Below are positions 47,213 through 58,662 of a stretch of DNA of 64,000 bases, one piece after another. The DNA comes from Arabidopsis thaliana (lineage: Eukaryota; Streptophyta; Magnoliopsida; Brassicales; Brassicaceae), in assembly GCF_000001735.4 (NCBI RefSeq), contig NC_003071.7:19133443-19197442 (forward strand), in the 5' to 3' direction. Each line of letters begins with the position of its first letter. The stretch's first letter is position 1. The position numbers and the translations under genes were made by a program. Under the pieces are notes generated by a model that did no database searches, had not been told where the DNA came from, and saw only the letters and a list, made by a program, of their open reading frames with translations.

Positions 47213-47220
47213 TTATAAAA
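47213..47220 (+). promoter_or_regulatory. TATA box of SAUR32
   Basis: TTATAAAA lies about 245 nt upstream of the SAUR start codon, implying a leader of roughly 215 nt that includes an upstream ORF. Confidence 0.55.
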
Positions 47221-47279
47221 CAAACCTCACTCTTTTGTTTCTTTCATTCATCATCTCCACACAAAAAAAAAAAAAAAAA

Positions 47280-47348
47280 ATGAACAACTTAATTAGCTCT
47301 CTCGAACTCACATCTCTTACACTTGAAGACCCATGGCCTGCTTTCTAG
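47280..47348 (+). CDS. Upstream ORF in the SAUR32 leader
   Basis: A 22-codon frame begins directly after an A18 tract and reads MNNLISSLELTSLTLEDPWP then A-F-stop. It ends 113 nt before the main ATG. A second short uORF (M-A-C-F-L-A-stop) overlaps its end. If the transcript starts near the TATA box, ribosomes meet these first. Whether the peptide is made is unknown. Confidence 0.35.
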   Translation: MNNLISSLELTSLTLEDPWPAF

Positions 47349-47461
47349 CCTAAATTTCCTCGAGAAAACAAGCAAAAAAACACAAGAAAGCTAGAATCTT
47401 ATTTTCTTCTTGGTCTTTCTTGGTTTCTTCAACTTTTTCTTAAAAACGTTTTCAAAAAATC

Positions 47462-47827
47462 ATGGGCACCGGAGAAAAAACCCTGAAGAGCTTCCAGTTA
47501 CATCGCAAACAATCAGTCAAAGTCAAAGATGTTCCAAAAGGGTGTTTAGCGATCAAAGTGGGATCGCAAGGAGAAGAGCAACAGAGATTTATCGTTCCTG
47601 TTTTGTATTTTAACCATCCATTGTTCATGCAGCTCCTGAAAGAAGCAGAAGACGAGTATGGATTCGATCAAAAGGGCACCATCACAATTCCTTGTCACGT
47701 GGAGGAGTTTCGTTACGTTCAAGCTTTGATAGATGGAGAGAGATCAGTTTACAATGGTAACAACCATCATCATAGACATGGTGGCCGTGACCAGTATCAT
47801 CATCTTGTTGGATGCTTCAGAGCTTGA
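47462..47827 (+). CDS. SAUR32: SAUR family auxin-responsive protein
   Basis: Intronless, 121 aa. The SAUR core is clear: VPKGCLAIKVG at residues 24-34, FIVPVLYFNHPLFMQLL at about 43-59, EAEDEYGFDQKGTITIPC at about 61-78 and the following FRYVQ. A His-rich tail (NNHHHRHGGRDQYHH) follows. SAUR proteins promote cell expansion by inhibiting PP2C.D phosphatases that act on plasma-membrane H+-ATPases; some members of this subclade act in apical-hook or ABA responses. The start is set by family length and the conserved N-terminus MGTGEKTLKS. I believe this is At2g46690. Confidence 0.93.
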   Translation: MGTGEKTLKSFQLHRKQSVKVKDVPKGCLAIKVGSQGEEQQRFIVPVLYFNHPLFMQLLKEAEDEYGFDQKGTITIPCHVEEFRYVQALIDGERSVYNGNNHHHRHGGRDQYHHLVGCFRA

Positions 47828-49525
47828 TGAATAATGATGAAATGAAATGATGGGTGGTGATTGTATGTGTTCAAATTTTAATGTTTTTTCTGGTTTAATC
47901 TTGTGGAGTTGTGGAGCCAAAACTGGCCTAACCCACAAAAGAAGTGAATCTTCTAAATTCTATCGATTTGTAGTATCTTTTTCTGTAATTTTAATGGAAT
48001 TTTAAGATTTAAGAGTGTTGTTGTTTCTGATTTTTTTTCTTTTTCTTTTATTGCTTTAGACCATTTTTGAAAGGTTGTAGATAAACATGACTACGATGAT
48101 CACAAAGAAACGAAAAAGATTGACACATTTTTTGGAAATTTGCAACTGTTAGACACGTATCAAAATGATAAAAAATGATATTCCATTTAGGAAAAAACTA
48201 TAAGGAAAATATTCTAAAATATCACAAAATAGCTTTGAATTCCAAAAATACCATAAATTTTAATTTTATGAAGACTTCATAAAATAATTGTGATTTTTTG
48301 GGATTGTATTAGGAATGTTGGAAATAAAGCATAATTGTGGTATATATATAGGAAATAATGTTGTGATATAAGAAATTAAATATAGAAAAAGAGGAAAATA
48401 AAGGAGAGATTCTCTGAAATTAGTTTTTGTATAAAATATTTCCTTTTACCTTACATTGTAACGGCTGGTCCTCTAAAGCATTAAATCTTTCATTTGACTA
48501 TTACTAGTGATATTTTAATCAATAGAGAATACATACACATCGAAGTAAATAGCAATGCATCTTCCAATGTTAGCAGGTTACTCATGCATTCTTCAGAGTC
48601 TTTTACTCTATGCGTTAATTCCAAAGATCCTATTTCACCAATCACAATATCACACAGTAAAAAGGATGAAACCAAGAAGATCCTATCTTCTTACTGATAT
48701 CTTTGTAGTTTGTATACATTCTACAAAAAAATATGGGCAGTACTACAATCTAATCTCATTTATATTAAATATAACTATCTAAATTAAAACATATATACTT
48801 GTGAAACAATTAGTTTAAGAAAGCGAAAAGTATCATGATTTGGGCTGTATATATATACTATCACACCTGTAGAGTGCCTGTTTTCCGTAGACTAATGGGT
48901 ACGATCGAACCCACTCATCTCACTATCATGATTTGTAATAAATGGTTATGATTCGATTGTCGGCACCATTTGAGAAAAGGAAAGGCTTAGCTTTTTTTTG
49001 GGTTATCACTAATTGTTGTTTTATCACTTTTCATTTCATTTTTTAATTTGTTGATTAGGACAGCGTTACTTTATTGTCTTTTGCTTTTAAGTTTTAACCC
49101 TTCATAATAGCCTTATGTAGAATTAGTAGTTGGCCTGAAAATCGTTTGATTAGATGCTAGACCTCTTTAATGGTATGAATGATATTCTTAAGGATTTGTT
49201 GTAATGGAGATGATGATGATGAAGTGATTTGCTTAGAGGAAACAATGTAAAAGTTAAAAGCAATTGACATACAATATGACTACTTGAACCATAGATGTTC
49301 ATATATTATACTTGCAAAAAAATGACTGTAACCCATCTACCTTATGCACATGTTTATATCTTTTTTTCATTTTGGTCTTTTCTGTACCATAAAATTGAAA
49401 CTCTATAATACGATAAAGAACAAAACAAACGGACGAAAATACCCCTCACCTCTCTCAGAAGTCTATTTGCTCTGTTCTGATGAAGAAAAAAAATATTAAG
49501 AAAAAGACCTAAAATTAGAGAAGGA
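47828..49525. other. Intergenic between convergent SAUR32 and CRK3
   Basis: Holds the 3' flanks of the two convergent genes. AT-rich, no gene supported; the frames at 48494-48782 and 49354-49551 have no family features. Confidence 0.5.
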
Positions 49526-52500
49526 CTAGCGAGGTCTTGCGTGAGCAGCACGAAGAGTAACTCCGTGCAAGAACTTAGTGAACCCTAAGTAACTCAGCTT
49601 CCCGTCACTGCTTCTTACCCAATCTCTCAAGTGTCCATACGCAGACGCACCCACATTCAGTTCCTGTTCAATAACCAGAGTCAAATTCAGTTCCGAAGCC
49701 AAACACCGGTCCTATGAATCGAGAGGATTACATTTAACACCATACCCTTGCTAGTTCTTCGATTGTGATCACTCGGTTTCCCTCGGTTTCAAAATGCTGG
49801 AAACCTGCCGTTGCTATCTCTTCCCACGCGTCAACAGCTTCTAGTTGATGGATGCTAATTGCTGCTGCACAGAACTCTTCGAAATACATCTTCCTATACG
49901 CTAGAGATTCCATCTGCCAAAACAGATGATCATTAGAAACCAAAAGATTGATTCATTTTTCTCTCAAATTTGTTCTCAGGTTCTCACAGTGTGAAGTATT
50001 TCAGGAACTCTTGATTCTCTCATTGCGTCTGTTGCGTTTTGCATAAGCGCCTGCGAGGATGGAGCTTATTAAACCTTTTTAGTTTAAAAAAGCCGATGTG
50101 ACTATTGACCAAAGGCCTTCCTTCAGATTAAGTAACTTACCGTCTTGAAGTTTTCGAGAGAGACGCTACCATCTTTGTTTGGTCCCAACAGCATGAACTG
50201 TGCTCTAAGATAGACTAGCTCGTTCTCGGTCAATGCTTTTGCTAGCGCCTAGATTCAATTATTAAACATATGCTTCAATCTTCTAAATCAACTCTTACCA
50301 ACTTTGTGCCAAAAGAAGAAGAAGAAGAAAGTCATACCTTTAAAGCAGCTCGTCTAAGAGGTGTCGCGTGCAAGTAGGCTTTGACCAACTTATAGATCAA
50401 AATGTCTAAAGGAATCACACGACTATCATCCCGTAACCACGGATGAGCTGAAAATAAACATATCATTAGTTCTGTAATGTTCAAAATAATATAACTCAAT
50501 GATGTGTCAAAAAAAGAAAAAAAAAACTCACTCAAAGCTTGAACTGCAGACATTCGCTTCCTATAGTCTTTGTTGAGAAGTCGTTTCACAAAATCTTTAC
50601 CTTCTGATGAACAAGAAGGCCAAGGTACGTCATCATAGTTTGGTTCAGTTCTTAGTACAGTGCGAAAGATTCCAGATTCTGTCCGTGCCCAAAAAGGTCG
50701 GCTTCCACATAAGAGTATATATGTAATAACTCCAATACTCCATATATCAGCCTCAAGGCTATATGACCTGTGTAAAACTTCAGGCGCGACATAGTAGGCA
50801 CTTCCAACTATATCATTCAGTCTTTCATCTGCATTGAGGAATTCAATCAAATTTCACTAGTAGGCAGCTATAAGGAAAGTATAGTGACAAGGCCTGAAAG
50901 AATGAAAAGTCTTACCAGGTCTAATAAAGTCTGAGAGACCAAAATCAATAAGTTTCAAGTCTGAGTCTTCGCGGCTTGATGTAAATAGAAAATTCTGTTG
51001 AACAAGGTAACAGGAGTGTTTAGTAATGATGTGTAATGCTACTGGAGGTAGAGATAGGGAAAGTTTTCTTTGTAAAAACAGACCTCTGGCTTTAAGTCAC
51101 GGTGCACAACTCCTTGGAGATGACAAAATGAAACAACAGTTAGAATTTGTACGACAATCGCCTTTGCATCATCCTCCGGGTATTTACCACCCCTGAGACA
51201 AGAGAATGCAGTGTTTGAGCATAGATATGAATAAATTCTCAGCATTTAACTTGAGGCATATGCAGAGAAACACCTAAAAGAGTAATCAGACATACCTTGC
51301 TAAAATTCTGTCCAAAAGTTCTCCACCATCACACAACCTGGTCAAGCAGAACCAAACATCGATTTAAGTAACTGGTTTACAAGGTGTGTCTGATTACAGA
51401 GATATGTTCAAAGAAATGCAGTTCAGAAGTGATGTTCTGTGTTACAACATTTAAGTAACAGCCAAAATCCTGAGGAAGAGAGAACATCAAATATCTGATA
51501 AAAAAAAATGGAAACAAGACATACTCCATGACTATGTATACGTTATTGGCGTCCTCACATGCATCATAATATTTGATTAAATATTTGTGTCCAGATAATG
51601 ATTTCAGTAACTTCACCTCCCTGCGAACATCTTCAATTGCAATTGCTGTTGTCATCTGCCAAGTACAGAAAGATAATTCAGTCAACAAATCCTTTTTGCT
51701 TGTTCTATTAGAGAGAAGGATAGCACAACTGTCACCAAAATGTGTCAGACCAGCTTCATTACAAAGATAAGCCAAAATCATGAGCTTTCAAAAGTGAAGC
51801 CCATACATAAAACATTGTGTCCTAATGCAGACAAAAGGAATGTCAGATTATGGTCTCCCCAGGACGCAGCCAGACAAAGACTTCTCTAGTTACGTTTTTC
51901 ATGAATCATCTTTTCAAAAAAGGATGAAACAGACAACAAATATCACATGTAACACCATAACATTCTTACAAAATCAACAGCTAAGTAATCAAAACGTAAC
52001 CTAACTGTGATTACAAGCTTCGAACAAACAAATGTTTGCAGAAGAAAAGCTCATAAACATTAGTACATGAAACTCATTCTTTGATGACTATCCTTGTCCT
52101 AATGCTGACAAATCAACAAAAAGTTCACATTTTTGTCTACTCAACTCACTGCCAAACAAAAAATTTACCTATCAAAAGAGACAACATTGTTTGTCTCAAG
52201 AGACTCAGCTGGAAGAAAAAGACAATTCACTGTCCCACAGCCATTATCCAAACCCAAGAATCTTACTTTCACTACCTCAACTACGAGAAAATGTAAGCAT
52301 TACTCGTTCCACATTTCAAAACCCTCCACAGATTCTTGTAGCAGCATCAGCAACAAACAAATCACAATATAAGCTAAAATTCAACACCAATGCAAGCAAT
52401 CCCAAAATCAAAAACTAGATGTTCAAAAGATTGAGAATTTAAAACCTTAGCCTTGGAGATGATCTTGACAGCAATAGGATGATCCTTAATATCTCCCTTC

Positions 52501-52988
52501 TTACCACGGCCAGAACAAGTATGACCAAAATGCCCTCGACCCACTTCTTTCCCCAATTCGTACTTAGCACCAAAATTCTTGCCATAACCAAAGCTCTTAT
52601 CAAGCGACTGCTCCGGCTCAGTTCCTCTCTCCTCAGGGATCGGACCTTCCTTAGGCTTCACTCCAAGACGTTTGATCAAAGAAGCCTTAATGTGTTTGGC
52701 TGGAGAAGGCGGCGGGAAAGGCCGTCGGAAAAACCTCCTCGGAGTGGAAGTTCTGGCCGGAGAAGGAGAAACACCAGAAGGAAGAGGGCTCGCTGATCCG
52801 TGAGGGAAAGGACTAGGCCAAGGACTCGGATTCGATGACCTAGCTGGAGTGTTCTTAGCTCGACCGTAATTAACCGGAGTTAGAGGCTGAATCTGATTCC
52901 CGTCGCCGGAAACAACATAAGTAGTCGTGTTAGCTTCTTCTTCACCATTTTGCTTACTCTGATTAACCTTCCCGTAACATTGCCCCAT
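49526..52988 (-). CDS. CRK3: CDPK-related protein kinase CRK3
   Basis: Ser/Thr kinase of the CDPK-related group. Eleven minus-strand exons: 52988-52446, 51655-51525, 51337-51296, 51192-51084, 50994-50916, 50828-50532, 50447-50338, 50248-50141, 50050-49988, 49913-49746 and 49663-49526; total 595 aa. The N-terminus MGQCYGK has Gly2 and Cys4, suiting myristoylation and palmitoylation, so plasma-membrane attachment is likely. Residues 50-100 are Pro/Ser-rich. The kinase domain runs from about 143: glycine loop G150-R-G-H-F-G155, Lys175, catalytic H269-R-D271 with DLKPEN, D292-F-G294 and APE near [11 protein letters not shown]. The C-terminal EF-hand-like region is degenerate: [13 protein letters not shown] lacks the first Asp and [13 protein letters not shown] lacks most ligands. 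Weak or no Ca2+ binding is expected, as in other CRKs. The 790-bp first intron follows the subdomain-II lysine. I believe this is At2g46700. Confidence 0.94.
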
Positions 52989-55900
52989 CTCCCCCACACA
53001 ATCAAAAATCAAAAGAATTCAAAATTGAAGCAACATAGAGCAAGTAACGAATCAGATCAAAAGGAAGAGAGATCCAAAATTGGAAGAAGAAAACGATAAA
53101 CGAAAGGAATGAGAGAAGAAGAAGAACAGAGACGACAAGGTAAGTGTTAAAAACTTAGAAGAGACAAAAGTGACAGAGAGAACAGAACGGAACGGAACGG
53201 GGACGGTGGTGTTTTTACGTAGTAGAAGGATTGAGAACCGTTGGATTAAAATCTGAGATGTTGAAATGTAAACTTGGAGATCTCAAACCATTTAACTCGT
53301 TCTAGTCACTATTCAACAACAACTACCTTCCCCTAATCAGGCATTTTTAGTCTTATACTATTTGATTAACAATTTTGTTTTGTGTTTTGTGAATATGAAT
53401 ATATTTTATTTTGTCCTATGTCTTTTTCTTTTCTTATTATATGATAGTTCGAGTTCTTTTGACTCTTTCTTTTTTCCTTTAATTGTTTTGTCTTTTGTTA
53501 CTTTTTGGGCTCTTTTGCCGTTTCCTTATATAAATTTGTAAGACATTTTAAACAAAATCAAAATTCCGAAAACGGAGTTTATAAAGAAGATTGGATTCAT
53601 CAATTCCACGTGGCTTAATATTATTGGATCTAACTAAAACAGAGTTTCTTCCATAACGATTTTTTCACAACATATGATGCGACCTGGTCGGATGGTTCGG
53701 AAATGGAGAATATACGGAGTACGTTATCCTACGTGACAATATCTGGGCCGTTAAAAAAATCGCTTTTAAATGTGATTTATTGAGAATTAAACACAAGGGC
53801 GTGATTACAGCTTTTTCTCGAATTTGGAAACAATACTTTTCTTTTGTACTTCTAAACATTTTTTTTTTAATTAGTTATCACTCTTTTTCAGGAAAAGTAT
53901 ATATTTTCGACACAAAAGTTATATTATAAAAAAAGTTGAAATTTTTGTCCAAAAAAGAAAGAAAGAAGAAGTTGGAATTAATATGTTTTATCTGTTAATT
54001 AATTAAATAAATCCATGTGTAAAGCAATCACACGGAGATACAATATTACAAAGTTATTGTTTTTTTTCTTTGTGATTAAATTTTCTTTACGTTGAAATCA
54101 ATATGTTTTATACTAGAATCTTGTTAAAAATTGTAATAATTTTCTGTGATTGTGTTTTCACTTTTTTCTTTAGAGATCTCTCGTACTAAAATTAGGGTGA
54201 CACTAAATCCAATTATGAAATTAAATTATAGTGGTAATTAATAGGTAAAGCGACGTCTATGAGGAGATTTAACACAAACATTACTATCAACTTATCAAAT
54301 AGGTAAGAAGCAGTTTTTCTTTAAATTTATTTTGAAAGATAAACCTTGATGTAATAAATTAAACAAATTGAAAGTTTAGAAGTTACCGTTTGTTTGTATC
54401 AGCAGACATTAGGAAATATATGGTCATTTACACCAATAATTGTCCATAAAGCCGAACAAATGGGTAATAATATAATTTTAAAGTATGTCGAAAATAGAAG
54501 GAAAATAAATAAATGTAAATGGGGAATAGAATCCACCTTCAATATTCTATGGTATTTTACAAAATATTGAACCGACTTAAAGTAAGTCCAACAACATGCA
54601 TTTGTTTAGTTTAATTGGATTTATTATACACCAAAATTATTGTGATTGGAGTACATTTTTTATACAAATTACAAAACTCAAGGCTAACATCGATTACCTC
54701 AGAAGTCGACAAATATTTCGTTAAAAAATAGAGAAAGTGAAAAAATCTTGTATTTTCTGTAAATTTTAGCGTATGTATTAATTTGTTATTACCGTCATCT
54801 GATATCATAGCGTATGTTTTAAGAACTCTTCGTTTGGATTTATGTCCAATGGTCAATGCTCATTCATATTAATATATTTCTTGTCAGCAGTTTGATAATA
54901 TAATAAACATGTGTCTAAAAATATTTATCAAATTCACCATTCAAAAATGAGTTATAACTTATACGACACAATATTTCCTTTCAAGTTTATTTTCACAACT
55001 ACTTCGTAAATTAAACAAATGGTAAACCACGAAAAAAATGGTAGATTTGTTGTCATCCTAATTGTTAGAATTTGTTTTAAGTTATGTTGGTAAATATTTT
55101 GCAGAAATTGATTAAATAATAATAATATCCCCTTATGAGCCCGAAACAATCGAGCCCAGCTTGTCGTTCACAATGTAGATCTTATCCTTAATTTTCAAAG
55201 GAAAACAGTTCAGCCCAGTATAGGCCCAATATCAACCCGCTTCTAGGCCTAATCCTAAACATGAACCAACTTTGAGAAATATAACCTTTTTTTTGTCATT
55301 CAGCTGAATATTTACCATCTAAACTATTCAATCAAAGCATGATTGATAAATTAATAAATTATATACAATAAAATTTGAGACCACAATTTTTCACTAAGAA
55401 CATTACGACAATGTTTATAGTTACCAAATTTTGGTTTTGTTTTAATTTCTTAAGTTAGTAATAAATACTGACAGCATGAGCAATATAACTGATCAGTATA
55501 CATATCTTAAGGATTAAATCAAACGAAACATTCAAAAAGGCACTTGTCTCTCTAGACACTAGCTAGTTGGTGTGGTTTCGGTTAAGGTCGTTGCCACAAC
55601 ACCTAAATATAGTGACGAAACAAATTAAGAATCCAAGAGTAACTTTGAAGCTAACATTATTAAACAATCATACGAATATATGTCAATATCACTTACTATA
55701 TTTAAACTTAATAATTATTAGAAGCCCTTTTCTATATATACATGCGTGTATGTTGTATTGTTATATATAAATAAAAAGTACACTTATTTACTTAAAACAA
55801 CGAAAATATTTTATATTTTTGCTTCTGCAAGAAGCATGCAGTCGAACATATGGACCTGCGTTCTTTGGAGTTGTTGGATTGTTGGAATCATATGATAATT

Positions 55901-58324
55901 TCAGCAGACGCCTATACATTAATACTTTTCATTGTGATTTTTTGTATTATATATATGGACTAACTATCTGACACTGTAACACTACGTGTAATAACTATAA
56001 TTTTTTTAGTTTATAAACAAATGGGGTCTAATAACTTGAAATGTACTCTTCAATGTGTGAATCCAGCCAAATTTGGTCATTATAAACTATTTTTTGTTAT
56101 ATTATCTAGTGTTTCATTTATTGGCATCCCAACTAGAAAAATGATATATATGAACAAACAAAATATAAACAATATTTTACTTGTTACGTTTTGGCCTTAC
56201 ACTTTTTAAAATTGAAATGACTAAACCCATTTGCATTGCATCAGCATTAGTGGTTTATTTATTGTTAAGTATCAAAGCCATCTCTGCTCATAGATTCCGC
56301 GCATGCGTTTGTACCTCCACTAACCATCTCAATATTTATTTCCTTTGGTATTTGATCTCTATTATACCAACTTATTTTTTTACATATATAAAAGAGATAT
56401 TACCAAATATGTTGAATCTAAAAATATTAACCACTAAACTTAGATATACCTTAACTTCGTGAATATACATATACTTGTATAAGTATTATTAATAAAACAT
56501 AAAACAAAATGACTATACATGAACGAACACATCTTTTATCGTATATCATTTCATATGTTTTCCAATAATAGATGTTTTGGAAAATTTAAATTTTTATACA
56601 AATACAAAAAAAATATGCAAATTTTATATAACACTTTCAATGTTATTCTATTAGTTAGAGATTTAGAGTTGAAATACTTAATTTAAATAACTAACAACTA
56701 ATAATTAACTATAAAACAAAGTGTATTGCATTGCAATTTGTAAAAATGTTCTTCGTATTTATATAATGTCTAAAACATACAACTTTATAAAACGAGTGAG
56801 TATTGCAGATATCTTACTGCAATAATGCCGACAAAAAATATAAAAGTAAAAATCTTACTGCATTAGGTATGCTTTCGAAAGTTAAAAGTTTTCAAGTGGC
56901 AAACATTTGTCCGCCTAGACAGGAATAAAACAAAAAAAATATTCATAAAACCAAAACTGTTGCTTTTACTAAAGAAGACTTTATGCTACATTTTTAACAA
57001 AAAAAAACAAAAAAACTTTATGCTAAATTTTATATTTTAAATGTGACAATTAACAGGTAACAACACGCTGGAAAACCAGCAGAGATATTAAATCCGGTTA
57101 AGGCTTAATATTTACTGCTTACATTTCCAGTGACAATATAGAGAATCTAACATTAAATTATATGAACATGAGATTAATAAACTCACTATAGTAAAATAAG
57201 CAGGAGACATCACGTGAAGCGTCGGATTGTTTGTCATAATGTCTTCATCGTACGGCAACGCGATGAATTGAAACAGAAGACATCACGTGAACCAGTGCTA
57301 CATGGTTAACTCAATCATTAACGGCGTATATTTTCTTGTATTGATTCTTCTCCGGATCGTTAACTATGCTCCCGATTTAACACCGTCAGTTCAGTATTTA
57401 TACGGCGCAATAAATTACGATAATGTAGCCTCTTGAGAGAATGTTTTGCGGGTTGGACTTTGGAGAAGAAAACAATCATATAACCTATCTATATAAAATC
57501 GAGTAGAACGAGAAATAAAATTATTGTAAAGCGAGAGTGCATTAGGATTATGTGGTCTAATTATGAAAGAAAAAAGATTATGCCAATAATGATGATATCG
57601 AATAAACACCAGCACGATGGTTTTCTAATAATCCACAACTAAACAAACGTAAGGCCTTTATTTATCTATTTTTATGTTAATCTTGAACTATCGAAGCACG
57701 ACTTGAGCTATCTATGAGTTATTACAAAAATATGATGTCGTCAGTTTGTCACCGAGGGCTTATTAATTAGATAAATTACAAACCAATTTTTGTCCTTCAT
57801 ATAATTTCATTTAACGGATCATGAAAATTAAGAATCAATACGATACAAAATGCATAATTGTGTATTTGACGTGATAAAAGAACAACGAACCAATGCACAT
57901 GTAACCATGTGATAACGTATCCCCCGAAAACAAAAAAAAATAGCCAAGACACTACAGCGAAGTCGTCTTTTGTGATGTCGATTCTATATCGTCGCCCCCA
58001 CTTACAACGACGTCGTATAGGTTTAATCATCAATCATGGTTTCATTTATAAACAATCCAACAAAAAAAACTTTGTATACGTTCTAATTGATAAAACAAAA
58101 TTAAAAAAGAGAGGGATGGATCCTAACACTGAGTTACAGAGACATTAGAGACAAATTTGCTTGTGACTTAACTAGGTCAATATAAAACAAAATCAAAGAA
58201 AGTTCCAAAAAACGACACTGACTCGTATGTCCCCCATTCTTACTTGTCACCCATCTAATCTAACCATCTCCTAGGCAGCTTCACGAGCCGTAGTCTAATC
58301 TAAAATCTTATCATTAGACATTTC
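52989..58324. other. 5.3 kb intergenic region between divergent CRK3 and ROPGAP3
   Basis: The part next to CRK3 (to about 53210) is a GA/CT-rich leader. The rest is AT-rich with no supported gene; open frames such as 56021-56462 and 57909-58148 are short and featureless. A pair of identical G-box words at 57.2 kb is listed separately. Confidence 0.5.
57208..57290. promoter_or_regulatory. Two copies of AGACATCACGTGAA with a G-box core
   Basis: The 14-bp word AGACATCACGTGAA occurs at about 57207-57220 and 57279-57292, each with a CACGTG core (57212-57217 and 57284-57289), 72 bp apart. It lies 1.4 kb upstream of ROPGAP3 and 4.2 kb from CRK3. Perfect duplication of the site beyond the core is unusual in AT-rich flanks; a binding role is inferred. 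Confidence 0.4.
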
Positions 58325-58332
58325 TATATATA
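58325..58332 (+). promoter_or_regulatory. TATA box of ROPGAP3
   Basis: TATATATA, about 338 nt before the ATG at 58663, implying a leader of about 300 nt that is CT-rich (58440-58640). Confidence 0.45.
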
Positions 58333-58662
58333 TTTTAATTTCTTTACCTTTTTACACCACTGTAGAAAACCACGAATTTTACTCCATAAGTTGATATCAT
58401 TTTCATTTACGTCTCCGTCACTCTTTCTCCCTATCCACTAAACACAGATCCCAAAAAAGAAATAAACGAGTAAAAAATGTAAAGAAACGTCCCTTTGTTT
58501 CTACGCGATTTTCTGTAAATTTTCCTTCGTTTTCTCGCAGTTTCTTTCTCACCAAACAAACCCTTATATCACTCTATCTCTTTCTTTCTCTCACATTCAA
58601 AGCTTCTTCTTCTTAACTCTACCCCTAACGTCCTCTCATCTTCTCTGGCAGAACAGAAAACG

